DNA of 64,000 nucleotides from assembly GCA_026120185.1 (NCBI GenBank), contig JANUWF010000008.1:3844001-3908000 (forward strand), read 5' to 3'. The notes under the pieces were generated by a model, which saw only the letters and a program-made list of their open reading frames with translations, was not told where the DNA came from and made no database searches. Origin of the DNA: Voacanga thouarsii (taxonomy: Eukaryota > Streptophyta > Magnoliopsida > Gentianales > Apocynaceae). This document shows positions 12,425 through 23,569 of this stretch, piece after piece (within the stretch, counting starts at the first letter, position 1; every line of letters begins with the position of its first letter). Both the position numbers and the translations under genes were made by a program.

Positions 12425-13899
12425 TGATAGGGCTAGATTTTGTATACATTTTGTAGTCATTTGTGTTGTATTTATGTTAATTTCATGTTCAAATAGCTAT
12501 TCATTCCCTCTACTTTGTTATCTTTTGTATAGATTTGGTGAAGATGAGTGGTTAATAAGAATTATGGAAAAGTTGCACAAGGGAAGTGAGAATTGAGCGA
12601 AATAGAACCTAATCAACTATTCATTGGATGAAACAGGGCAAAAATAGAGCATTCTAGAGCTTTCCAAAAAGGAGCTAGTGCTGGTTATGTAGCAAAAGAA
12701 CTGTCATCAGCTAGTATCTAGTCCCAAAAAGGAAAATTAGAAAAAATTTAGAGGCAAAAATAGAGAGCAGCTGGCGCTGACTACCACTATTCACATTGGC
12801 AGTGGATTTTTTTTTTTTTTTCAAGGTGATTTTGGTTGATTTTGTTGGGATTCTTTTGGAAGTGCATTTGTGCATGGACAAGGACTTTTGTAGGCAGTTT
12901 TTGGTAGCTATAAAGCTATATAAACAAGAGCAAGGAAACTATAATGTATAATGTACTTATTAAAAATAGAGTTTGCCTTTGGGGCTTGAAAAACCCTTAA
13001 AAAGCTCATAGAGAGTTCAAGAACACACCAAAAAAAAAAAAAAAAAAAAAAAGCTCAAGAAGAAATCTTGGAGAAGAAAAGGGAAGTTGTTCAAGGAGAT
13101 TTCAAAAAGAGAAGAGAGCATGCTTGTTTATGAATGGTTTCTTTTCCTTTTCTTTGTAATTTTTGTTGGCAATTTGAATTCATATGTTTTTAATTGTAAT
13201 TGAGGATATTCTTAACTCTGTGGTTTTGTTTTGAATTATTTTTAGACTTATTGAATTCAAATTCTAAATATTTAATTACTTGAGCATATTATCGTGTTGA
13301 ATTTGTTGCCGAGAGATAGGGTCATTAATTACTTAAATTGGTAATTTTAGAGTTAAGAATGAAGATAGGGATATTGTTGCTTTTGAATTTACTAATTGGA
13401 GTGGATTTTAATACTTCTTAGATTTAATTGCAGAGATAGAGATACCTTTTTATTCGCTAAGAATAGGAATGCCATAACTCAAGAGGGAGTGAAATTCACT
13501 TTTTAAATTCATATTGACATTGAAATTGGAAATCAACTGATTTAGGGGTGTTTTCTTTACTCGAAATAGATTTAGATGATTTTTTCTTTCCATATCTTTT
13601 CTCCTTGTTTTTATCCTTGATAATTCTTGTGACTTTTCTTATGTGTGTTTGATCTATTCTCTAGTATATAAGGTTAGTAGGTTATTTACTTTATCTCTTT
13701 ATTTCGTCAACTAAACAAAGAGAGTAGAGTGAAGTAAGGTAGGAGTGAAGTTCCCGTAGATTCAATATTTCCTACTCCATATATTACATGATGGGTATAC
13801 TTGCCAATATATGTGATGAATGTTTAGTATTTTAATTAAAACTTGATTGATTTTGACCCCTATTGATACTATTTCCTACACTCAAAATCTAGCACATCA
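12425..13899 (+). mobile_element. Solo LTR of the NA family, plus orientation
   Basis: Begins TGATAGGGCTAG and ends AGCACATCA. Flanks are CTTCC (12420-12424) and CTTTC (13900-13904), a 4/5 TSD. It sits on the polypurine-tract side of NA-0, whose plus-strand sequence resumes as CTTTCCCACGCTTAAGC. A TATATAAA box lies near 12913-12922, a GGCGCTGACTA motif near 12773, and a 23-bp poly-A run at 13030-13052. No coding sequence. Confidence 0.75.
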
Positions 13900-14264
13900 C
13901 TTTCCCACGCTTAAGCTTTTAATTGTCCTTAAGTGCATCACAATTATCTACAACAAGCGCAAACCTTCCTAGCAATGTAAATGATTTGAACATGACATTC
14001 TAGGCAAATTAACAAGAATAACTCAGCATATGTGCAAATGAAGTCATCAATGTTAGCGATATTATTCCCTTCTTACTCTAGAATTCATTTCACCACCTAT
14101 CTAACCAAATTAATCTGATCTAGATTCATGTATTAGACTAGACACAACCAAGGCAATTGAAATTGAGTTAAACAAGTGTATACCAATACAATGTGATTCA
14201 TAATACCTCTCTAGTAAAAAATATGAACAATGTGATTCATATAAGTGAGGATTACCCCCCTTAC
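13900..14264 (-). other. Remnant of the NA-0 internal 3' region with polypurine tract
   Basis: The first 30 bases (CCCACGCTTAAGC on plus; purine-rich GCGTGGGAAAG on minus) match the PPT-proximal sequence of NA-1 (20937) and NA-3 (60110). The rest is non-coding and AT-rich. It is cut at 14265 by another LTR. Confidence 0.55.
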
Positions 14265-15545
14265 TGTAACATCCCTCCCAGTTGTGTGCTTTAATTGGAT
14301 ACTACTCTGTAATGAGTGAGAATATGTATGAGGGTCCAGAACAAAAATTGATTAGTGCAATGAGACGAATATTTTTGTATAAAATAAGTTTTTAGGGGTA
14401 TTATTGTAATTTTGATTGCACGACCAATTTTGCCTATATAAGAAGTAGAATGGTGGTGGAAGGCTTCTTTTAGTAGATTAAAATTCGGCAGCAACAAGAA
14501 GAAAAGAAAAAGGAAATAGAAAAGCTTTTTTACTTGAAGCTTCCTATATAAGCTTCTTACATAGGCTTTCACCCAGGCTTTTTACATAAGCTTATTACAA
14601 AGCTTCTCACATAAGATTCTTAACAACTATAAATAGAGAAGAAGGGAGATGAAGAAGGAAATCAAGAGAATAGAAAGAAAAAGCTAGAGGATAATTAAGA
14701 AAATGGTAACAAATGAGAAAATTCCACTTCATCACATAGCCCGCAATAACCCACAATACCATTGATGAATGTTTGACCTTGTGACCATTTGGTCACAAGA
14801 ATGGTGGTGGAGTTGTATAAAAATAGCCTAGGAACCAGCCATAACAATAAGGGAAAAGGAGAAGAAAAAGAAAAGGAAAGAAATGAAGAAAATTAGAAGA
14901 AAATCAAGAGAAAAATAAAGGATGGAGAGAGAGAGAGATAAGCATTTTCAAAAGAGAGAGAGAAGAACTTAGAGCTTTTCAAGCTTGGGGAATTCAATAC
15001 ACAAGGTAAAAGCTTGTACTTCATGAATTAAAGTTGTAGAGTAAATCGTGAGGATTATCTTGGTATTAATTTTGTTGAGAAATTCATGAAATATATTATT
15101 TACACTTTGAAAAATAGTATGTTCTTGGGTTGTTGTGTGTGCTGTGCGTGCCGGCTGACTTGGAAGGCCATGTACTATATTTTATATGGTAGATCAAGGT
15201 GTTTTGATAGTGGTTTGGATTGTTGTTCATGGCTGCAAAGAAAGAATATGGAAATGGAATGAAAAAAGGGTTTAATTGTTGAAGAAAATTGAAATATTGT
15301 AGTTGTTGTTGGTGGCTATTGATTTTGAGTTATTAAATATGAATATGCCGAGTTGTTTGAATCTAAAAACCAGAGAATTAAAAGGGTGTTAAGATGGAAA
15401 ATGAAATGGATTAAGTGTTGTATAAGTATTTTGATTGAAGGAGAATAAATGGATAATATTATTTTGCAAGAAAAATGCTTGAATCATGACAAAAGCTGGA
15501 TTGATTTGCCCCAGCAATTCTATGCTAGATTGGAAACTACAACAT
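14265..15545 (-). mobile_element. Inverted partial copy of the TGTAAC-type LTR
   Basis: Plus strand starts TGTAACATCCCTCCC. Its reverse complement aligns with about 9300-10684 of the first solo LTR: CTCATTGCACT versus CTCATTACACT, AAAATTAC then ATGCCCC/ATACCCC, the purine/pyrimidine-rich tract, and ACTTTTACC/GGTAAAAGC. Similarity fades near 15545, so it is truncated or interrupted there. It contains a tandem AAGCTTCTTACATA-type repeat at about 14521-14622 and a (GA)n run at 14930-14938. Confidence 0.6.
14521..14622. repeat. Degenerate tandem repeat of about 20 bp
   Basis: Four to five imperfect iterations of a TATAAGCTTCTTACATAGGC-like unit, embedded in the inverted LTR. No coding potential. 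Confidence 0.6.
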
Positions 15546-18450
15546 CCTAGTAAATTGATAGTTAGGGAACTAACTACTTAATCGAATTAATCCCGTTTCA
15601 TAAATTAAATGTGTTACTTATGCCTATTTCATGTGCTCCGTATGTGAATTCTCTTAGAGAACATAAGTATATCAAGTTAATTATTTGTACAGTCCGTGGA
15701 AAATGATTTATTTATAATTAATTGTTGTATTATATATACAGGTACTATTTTATAGTAGATAATTTAGTCAAATTAATTATGGTATCACACCTCAAATAAT
15801 ATTATAATAATGAATTTCCCCTCTTGAACAATACACTCTTGAATGAATTTAATTTTAATTAGGAGTTTGACCTTGTTTGTTAATTAATATGTCTTGGTCA
15901 AATCTCGTGGCAAGACCAATTTTGACTATTTAACTCAATGTCATTATTTAACCTAAGACCCATACCCAAGATCCACGAATCAATTTGACCCATCAAAATG
16001 GCTCATCTTAGCCATTGAATTTAAGGCAATTTCAAACAAGCTCATTCCAACCATTGGATCAATACATGACCTAGTATAAAATCTACTTTTCTCCCCATTT
16101 TCACCCTACATGGCCAGCTGCCCCTCCCTCGTTTATCTCAAACTTCTTTCTCCCTCTTAAGAAAACACCATTCTCCTCTCTTCTAAGGCTGGCCAACAAC
16201 CTTGGTGAGCAAGGAGAAAATTATCTCCTCTTGCATTCTTCTCAAGAGAATAGTGCAACACTTCCTCTTCCATGATCATACCTCTTCTACTCACTCTTCA
16301 ATAAATTCCACATTTGTGTGTGTAGAAAGGTTGTTATTTGTTGTAGAAAGGTTGGAAGCAAGCTTTAAAACTTTAAGGTAAACCATCCACCATTCTTGTC
16401 TTCTTCATGTAGTAGAAAATGTAGCTGTTGTTTAGCTGTAAAATCTGTGATTTTATGCTTTAGTTATGTTGTATTTTGATGCCTAAATGTTGTACCTAGT
16501 CTAGGGTCTTGAAATGTCATGTAAAAATGGCTTCTTGTATATGAGAAATGCATCTTTCCCTTCCATCTTCCTTGCTGGCCGAAAATCTATAAATATTTTA
16601 TAGATTGGAGTGATTTTGTTTTATGTACTTATTTTTTGTTGTAATTTGGTTAAAAGAATGATGTAGGATATGGAAGTGAAACCTTTTTTATGTTAAGAAC
16701 TCATTTTCTTTACTTGTTATGCTTGAAAACCAAAAATTGCACTAAGCTGCCTAGATACTTTTTTAGTAGGGTAATGCTATGCTCTTGGTGAATTTTAGGT
16801 GAAAGAGGAGTTGCATTTTGTGGTAATGTGATCTATGATATGTGTATAGGCTGGTGTGAATGAATTGGATGATTTTCTTTGTATTTTGAGAATTATGAAG
16901 GTGATAAGAAAACAAAGTATTGTTGGTTCAGTTTAAAAGCTGAAATGGGTCTACTTTTTGAGATGAACTTTGTTAATGTCTTGTTTGATTTTGAGTCCCT
17001 GAGTGTCCTATTATGTATTAAGATTATTTTTGGTGTAAGTTTTGTATGTAGTAAATAAAGAGAAACCCAATTTTATAGCCCTTATAGCAACCTATACAAA
17101 CTGTACAGAAACTCTTGTACAGATGACTAAATTTAAAACAAAAAAAGCCCCATTTTCTGACTGAATTTTCTCATGATATTTGAATGTGGAAACTTCAAGA
17201 TGTCAGGAAAATTTCAGAAAAAGAATCATCGAAATTTCCATTATAATTTTGGAGTTATGAATTTTTGAAGTTGATTGCACAAAGCAGTTTATTGTTCACC
17301 AGAGGCTTCACATAGAAATTGTTTGAGTCCTTTTTGTGGGAATCTTGGGGAGATAAATATATGGTAATTCACCTAGCATGTGGAGGTTTTAAACTGGAGG
17401 TTTTTGTTTAAAAATAAAATGGTTTTCTTAGTTAATTAAGTAAATGATTTTGACCTATATTTTAGGGTAAAAGCAGAATTTTATTTTTGAATTTGGAAGA
17501 TGAATTTACTCATAGAAATAGCTATAATTGCTGCAAATTTGGCTTATGTGAACATTGTGTGCTGTTTAGAATTATGGAAAATATATTTGATTAAAGTTTG
17601 ATGATTTTCCTTTATAGTATGATTTTGAAGAGTGATCCCTTATAACATTATAAGATGAGAACTTCAATTTTTGAAAAGCTATTTGAACTCTTGGTGTGCT
17701 TGGTAATACAAGTTGGTTTAGATGCTGCTTTATTGATAGATTTATTAGAGTTGCATGGCTAATTAGGATTTGCGGGGTGATTAGGGTTTTGCTTGGCAAT
17801 TAAGACCTTGTTTGAATATGGATGTTAATTAGGAAGTAGGAGAGTTCTATACTTTATGAATTATGGATATTTTAGAGGATTATTGAATTTCTTGATGGGA
17901 TACTTTATGATTAGAATCAATTAGGCTTCGTCGCTAAGTATTTTGGAGTTACTTAAGATCTAAGTAATTCCTCTAACTATTCTAGGATCTCGATTAACGC
18001 TTTATTTAGATTAATTTAATTAGGAAATTAATTCCTATATTATATGTACATGTTAGATTTGGAGTTGGACGAAGGAGAAAGAAGCACTTAAGTTATCTTG
18101 AAGTTATTTTGCTAAGTTTTGGACAAGAGTTAAGTCCTTGCATCTCTAGCCTATTTTGGAAAATGTAAAGCCATGCGAAAATTCCACATTTAAATTATGT
18201 ACAACTTGCATTCAAGTGCATATAAAATATATGCATGAATTTTATGAAGCATTTCACGCGATGGCATGAGAAGTATGCTTTAAATTATGAGTATGCCATT
18301 TTTGGTCATAACACTTATGCACAAAAGTAATGATTCTATTATGATTTCATAATTTATTCATGCATGAATATAACAAAGGAAGCTTCTCATGAGTATGATG
18401 ATTATGGGCCATACACCAAAATTATTCCCAGATGACTAGAAGTTGCCAAC
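15546..18450 (+). mobile_element. Probable chromovirus-type LTR region, boundaries unresolved
   Basis: No coding similarity over 2.9 kb. A possible LTR start TGGTATCACACCTC lies at 15780, resembling the TGTGACACCCC starts of plant chromovirus LTRs. A TATAAAA box (16075-16081) is followed by a CT-rich leader and GGCTGGCC / GCTGGCCGAAAATC motifs (16180-16580), as in the solo LTR at 25750. GGGCCATACACCA occurs near 18407. I could not find a right end or TSD. 15546-15779 shows nothing recognisable. Confidence 0.35.
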
Positions 18451-18695
18451 GATCAAACTTAAGGTCCAAAAAAGTAATTTTCATAGCAAGTATTAAAAAA
18501 TATACCTAATTAATCAGCAATGAAATCAATTATTTTGTGGCTAATGATGATGCTTTATCGTTAAGGTGTATTGATGCCAAAAATTAAATTTAAAGACTAT
18601 AAAAGAAAGTTAATGATAATAAATGTCATGAAAAGTATATCAAATTAATCAACTACTACAAAAGAAGCTATTTCATGTCTAAATAAGACACTTTA
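18451..18695. other. Possible second CACTA-like terminus, split by gypsy-A
   Basis: TACTACAAAAGAAGC at 18654 resembles a CACTA terminus. Joined across the gypsy-A insertion to 41554, the sequence contains two diverged copies of a roughly 70-bp unit (GCACTTTAGCAACAA ... ATTAAACTTAAATGCTACAA), near 18686-18695 plus 41554-41620 and near 41680-41760, consistent with subterminal repeats. No transposase is visible. Confidence 0.3.
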
Positions 18696-18948
18696 TGATA
18701 CGAGATTAAAAACTCATAAAATAACCATGATCTTTCCAAAACTGAAACAAAGATTTAACTTTTAGACCCCAAACAAAAACACCAACTTTTTCAAGAGATA
18801 GAACCTAAGGTTATGAATGCAACCAAGAACTCTAGATCTAGTGAATAAAGTCTACCAAATCAACACTCTAACACACATAAACTACAAGAGATTAAGCACA
18901 CAAGAATTGAGGATTTAGGCTTTCAACAAAAGTTTAATTGAGGATTTT
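18696..18948 (-). repeat. Truncated 3' LTR of gypsy-A
   Basis: Begins TGATACGAGAT on plus and aligns with 40365-40612 of the right LTR (CATAAAATAACC, CAAGAGATAGAA, CAAGAGATTAAGCA). Similarity stops near 18948, where the protease-side sequence begins. About 930 bp of LTR, including the start TGATAGGAAT present at 41548, is missing. Confidence 0.85.
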
Positions 18949-19447
18949 CTTTTACCTTATGATGTTTTTGTCTATCTTGTTTTTACTTCTCTCTTTGCTC
19001 TTTTTTCTTCTCGTCTTTTTCCCTCATAATATTTTGATCTCGAAGCATGTCATTTAGAGATAATGGTAATAGGGTGAAATTCTTTCCCTTCTTCTTCAAA
19101 GTATATGTATTTTTCCTCCCATTATGCACCACTTCTCTATCATGTTGCCAAGCCTCCCTAATAAAATTTTCCCCCACATACATTGGAAGCACATCAGAAG
19201 TCACTTCATCTTTATATTTCTCCATTGCAAATGCAAGTATGACTTGTTTGTTCGCCTTCACCTCTCCACATTCATTCAACCATTGAAACTTGTAAGGTTT
19301 AGGATGTTTTATAGTTTCCAACCTTGATTTTTCCACCAATGTAGTACTTATTACATTTGTACAACTACCATCCCATCAATCATTAGATTACATGGCTTTT
19401 ACCCATCACACATCTTGAATAGAATATGTTTTCCCTTTGTGAATCCA
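18949..19447 (-). pseudogene. gypsy-A retropepsin-like protease and linker
   Basis: Reads as the gag-pol protease region of plant Ty3/gypsy elements. Near 19375 is a degraded active-site segment containing NLMIDG (Asp-Gly retained). Then come LVEKSRLETIKHPKPYKFQW, LNECGEVKANKQV, DEVTSDVLPMYVGENF, EAWQHDREVVHNGRKNTY and PLSLNDMLRDQNIMRE, ending in a Lys/Glu-rich linker (18983-19339 is an open 118-codon piece). Upstream in-frame stops (19343-19447) and the lack of RT mean it is dead. Its N-terminal continuation lies at 25044 beyond NA-1, confirmed by the ATCCA duplication. Confidence 0.85.
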
Positions 19448-20936
19448 TGATGCATATTTTTTAGTGCAGAAAATATTACCAACAAATTATACAATCAATC
19501 AAGCTTATGCTAACTACTAAAATTACACATACGGGAAAGTATAACTATCATATCGTATAGGGAATAACAAGTATCGAATCCAGGAGAACTTAGGCTCCCA
19601 CCTTACTTTATCCAAATCTTTATTATTTAGCCAATAAAACAAAGAAATAGAAGTAAATAACCTACTAACCTAATATACTAGAGAAAATTAAATCACACAA
19701 GAAAAGTCATAAGTATAATCAATGAGTGAGAACAAGGAAAAAAAATATGTAAATAGATAGAAATCCTTAAATACATAATAATGATTGACTAGCTATTCTT
19801 TCAATTAATTATTATCTTGGTATCATGAAGGATTAAATTAGACCCACTTCGTTTGCAATTTATGAAATCACTATCTTTTAGTTAAATTAGTAAACATATT
19901 TAGTCTTAACCAATTTATCCAAAAAAATGCATTAAAATCAATCTTTACACAAATACCTATATTCTAGGTGATTTAAACATAAAATTAGCCAATGAATCTA
20001 TATTCTAGCAATCATCAATCAATCTTTGATTACTTAGTCTTTACCATTGACCTCTTTTTCAAGAAAGTTAAGAATAATTAGTATTGAATTAATTAGTTGG
20101 TCATTCTCTCTTAACATCGTTTTGCAAATTAATTAGAAGAGAACTAATCAGTCTAACAAAATATTATGCTCAAGTAATCAAATACCAAGAATAGCAATAA
20201 ATTGATCAAAGAACTAAAATTAATACAAAATTATGAATCTAAAAGAATATCCTCTAAAGAGAACTAAAATATTAATATCAAATTATCAATAAATTATAAA
20301 GAAGAGAAAAAAAAAAAAATCACTCATAGACAAGTAAGTCTTCTTCTTCTTCCTTGAAACCTTCTTGAGCAACCCCCTCTTCTTCTCCAAGAGTTCTCCT
20401 TGATCCTCTTAAATCTTGGTGTTTCTCTAGGAGTTTTCTAAAGAAATTACATTGAAAAATTGAAAACTATGAAAAACTAATTTGTACAATTTTATTCTCT
20501 TATATTTAGAGGAGTTCTAATTGCCAAAAAGTGCCTACAAGAGTCTTTTTCTATGGCTGAAAGAGATTTCAAAAGAATCAAACTAAAATTGCCAAAATCT
20601 AATCTAAAAAAGAAAATTCGCTGCCTCTGCACATAGTGGACTTGGAGCAGAGTCACTTCGATCCACCTAGCGCTGGGTCCATTATGGTTTTTCCTCAAAA
20701 TTACCGCTTTTCCAAAATAGACCTGGTGCCTGGTGCCTTAGCTGGACCTGGCACCAGGTACAATTTCGAATCTTTCGCTTTTGCTCGAAATCTACTCAAT
20801 TCTGCACAAATTCGTCAAAAATACTTTTCACAAGAAAAATATCAAATAGGAAGGAATATGCCTAATTATTACATTAAAAATATCTCAAATTAACCTTAAA
20901 TATCTTGGAAAATAATGATAAATTTAGCTCATATCA
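19448..20936 (-). repeat. NA-1 3' LTR
   Basis: Minus start TGATATGAGC at 20936 and end ATGCATCA at 19448. Its U3 carries near-palindromic GGTGCCTGGTGCC / CCTGGCACCAGG motifs at 20645-20760. A TATA-like TATATTTAGAGG lies on plus at 20509-20520. Confidence 0.88.
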
Positions 20937-22516
20937 ATTTTCTCACATTTGAACTTTGCTTGTCCTTAAGCAAACAAGAATTGACACTAAGCATATGGCT
21001 TAAGACTAAACAACTTTTCAACTTATCCTTAGCAAATTCATCTATAATAAAGGAAGAATCTACTTCAAACCTCAAATACAAATTTGTCATTCACTCAACA
21101 CTTTCAAAATCTTGTAAATTCATGTATTAAATCAAACAATCCCAAGGCCATCAAAATTCAGTCAAACAAGTTTATATCTAGTATAAGAAAATCATCATAC
21201 TCCTCAAGCAAAAACATAGATAATACAAGTCAAGCTATTTAACCAATTCTAGTATTATAAACTCAAATTTACACAACTCAAGTTAATGAAATAAGAAAAA
21301 CACTATGTTCCTTTTTTTTCTATGACTTTGGGAATTGATAGTCTTAAGTGAATGAATTTCTCTTCACGCACTATATTGGCCCTTTATAGTTATTATTATT
21401 TTTTTCTTTTTCATCATTTTTTCCAGCATTTTCTTTCTTTTCTCTTTCTTGTCATTTTACCTTTTGCCTTCTTGCCTTTGGGATAGCCTCAAGAGAGTGC
21501 ACCAAATACTACTTGTTACTTCTCTCCATATTAACTCCATTTTTGGGAAAAGGTATTATTATTTTTTTCTCAAAAGATGAAAGCAATTTTTTTTTTCAAC
21601 TCCATGTTTTTTCCAACTCACATCGGTTCTTTTCCACTCAAATTTTCCTCTCACATTCCTTATTCACAACTCAAAGTCAAGTAAACTGTAAATATATAAT
21701 ACAAGAATTAATCAACAACTCTTCTTATATTCATCATATCATCCATATTCAAACTCAAAGAATAAAACAACCTCAAATACCAAATATAACCAAGGTTAAC
21801 TTAAATTCTCAAGATTTAGCAAAATCCAACGTAATACACAAGTTTACCTTTTAATAAAAATCAAACCATAATGAATGACAAATTTATATCCAAAGTTAAA
21901 AAGAAAATTATAACTTCGTTATAGATAAATAAGATCAATTTAGCTCCACAATTTCCAAATTTTCAAATGTTTCAAAATTTTCAACAAAATTGTTTGATAC
22001 CAAGAAACACCAAAATAATTGATAAAAATTTGGACAAAGAATATTACTAAACCACTCCCCCCACACTTAAACTGGACAATGTGCTCACTGGCAAAAAATT
22101 AACACATTAAAGCGTCTCCAAAGGGACCAAAAATAATAAGGGAGGTAGAAAGTTAAGCAATGCTTCCCAAGTGCAATAACACTCTAATAGATATCAAAAC
22201 TTGGAATAGAGAGAAGAGTTGGCGCAAGAAAACTTTATTCAAACCTATAATAGAAAAACACAAATAAAAGCACAAGAAAACTAATAACAAAATAAAGACA
22301 CACTTAAATAAAAGAAAACAAATGAAAGAAAAATACTAATAAAAATCCTAACAAATCAAATAAAGACACAACTCACTTTCCCACACTTAAGATGGAAAAT
22401 ATTTTCCTTACTTGGGGGGGAAAAAAACACTTGACAAAACCAAACACAAAACAAAAATACAAATTCTTTCTACTCATCATGCTTCCTCATCAAACCTTTG
22501 GAAAAGAGATTAAAGC
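20937..22516 (-). other. NA-1 3' non-coding region with PPT and internal PPT-like tracts
   Basis: Next to the LTR is the PPT-proximal block (TTTGCTTGTCCTTAAGCAAAC on plus), homologous to NA-3 at 60110 and NA-2 before 35736. Two further purine-rich tracts on minus, AGTTTAAGTGTGGGGGGAGT (22056-22075) and CTTAAGTGTGGGAAAGTG (about 22376-22393), lie about 1.1 and 1.4 kb inside. One copy of the repeat TGAATTTCTCTTCAC plus TATTGGCCC is at 21346-21383, with a partial second copy at 21481-21500. The plus-strand frames here overlap these motifs and look spurious. Confidence 0.65.
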
Positions 22517-23248
22517 TCAAAGTAGAAGATAAAATGATGAATATAGAAAGAAGGAAGGGTTTTGAAAAATAGAGGATTCATGAAAAATATTGGTTGCAAG
22601 GAATGTACATGCATTACCCCCCTTCCGTAACACATTTTTAGACATACAAATCAAGTTTCCAACACAACGATGTAAATTATGTCTAAACAGTGTGTAAATA
22701 TGAGGATCACCATTTATCCCTTCAAAAGATTTGTCACAATTGAAATTTCCCTTTGAACCTAGTAGTGTAGATTTTAAAGATGGGGTCAAGAAATCCTTAC
22801 TTTTCAACCCATCTACAAATACCAAATTACCTCCCTGAAATTGGGGTGAAGGGTAGAATTTGTCAACATCCTTCAAGGACTTCATATGGTGAATTATGGA
22901 TAAATCTAACTCCCTGAGACATGTTAAACTCCATACATCATCATTTGGACCATTGTCCTCCAAGAATAGAGAGGAATCTAAGAAGTCATAGGACAAAGAG
23001 AGATTAGAATTATTAACATATAGAAGAGAATCGAATACCTCCCTTTCCACATTGGGCAATTGTTTCTCATAACCTCTCTCATTTCCATCGGGATTCTCTT
23101 GTTCGAGTGTATGGGCCTTTGTGGCATCTTCAACCAACTTGGCTATTTGTGTTCTTTGATGACTCATACATTGGGATGCTTCTTCATGCCACTTAACAGA
23201 TAAATTTGTATTGGCAACAAATGAACATATTGAGGCTTCAAGTGACAT
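22517..23248 (-). CDS. Unrecognised 243-codon ORF of NA-1
   Basis: The only substantial frame in NA-1, in its sense direction, starting about 320 bp after the PBS. I do not recognise the product. The first 60 residues look helical (SHQRTQIAKLVEDATKAH) and could form a short coiled coil. The middle is acidic with regularly spaced Leu/Asp (LSLSYDFLDSSLFLEDNGP). The C-terminal half has scattered Cys and His (HNLHRCVGNLICMSK) and a hydrophobic, aromatic-rich tail. The same frame runs on upstream to an ATG at about 23337, crossing two stops (MNTYFWAQNQCI, stop, NADRLAKL, stop), so the original product was about 30 residues longer and the start at 23248 is probably secondary. No zinc knuckle or Asp protease motif is seen. 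It could be a decayed gag or ORF1 analogue. Functionality is doubtful. Confidence 0.45.
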   Translation of the reverse strand: MSLEASICSFVANTNLSVKWHEEASQCMSHQRTQIAKLVEDATKAHTLEQENPDGNERGYEKQLPNVEREVFDSLLYVNNSNLSLSYDFLDSSLFLEDNGPNDDVWSLTCLRELDLSIIHHMKSLKDVDKFYPSPQFQGGNLVFVDGLKSKDFLTPSLKSTLLGSKGNFNCDKSFEGINGDPHIYTLFRHNLHRCVGNLICMSKNVLRKGGNACTFLATNIFHESSIFQNPSFFLYSSFYLLL

Positions 23249-23545
23249 CTCGCAAAAAGTATCAATCTGAGCTTACAACTTTGCCAATCTATCAGCATTT
23301 TAGATACATTGATTTTGTGCCCAAAAGTAAGTGTTCATGATGATGTCAATCTAGCACTCAAAGAAAAACAAAAATTAAATTGAAAATAAAAATAAAAAAT
23401 AAAAACAAAAATAATAGAAAATTAGAGAAAAGAAAAATGCACAAATTAGAAATATTCACAAACTACCAAAACACAAAAGTTAGTGATATTTACAAATACA
23501 ACAAAGGCTAAATCAACAAGATTGGAGTGTTTCCAATATCGCCAA

Positions 23546-23563
23546 TCCCCAGCAATGGCGCCA
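23546..23563 (-). promoter_or_regulatory. NA-1 primer-binding site (tRNA-Asp type)
   Basis: Minus strand TGGCGCCATTGCTGGGGA, six bases from the 5' LTR. It differs at two positions from the expected complement of plant tRNA-Asp 3' end (TGGCGCCGTTGCCGGGGA). Both changes are transitions at CpG sites, as expected from methylated DNA. This fixes the orientation of NA-1. Confidence 0.8.
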
Positions 23564-23569
23564 AAAACT

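Noticed and set aside
19047..19327. Two plus frames of 79 and 67 codons
   Set aside because: Antisense of the gypsy-A protease region.
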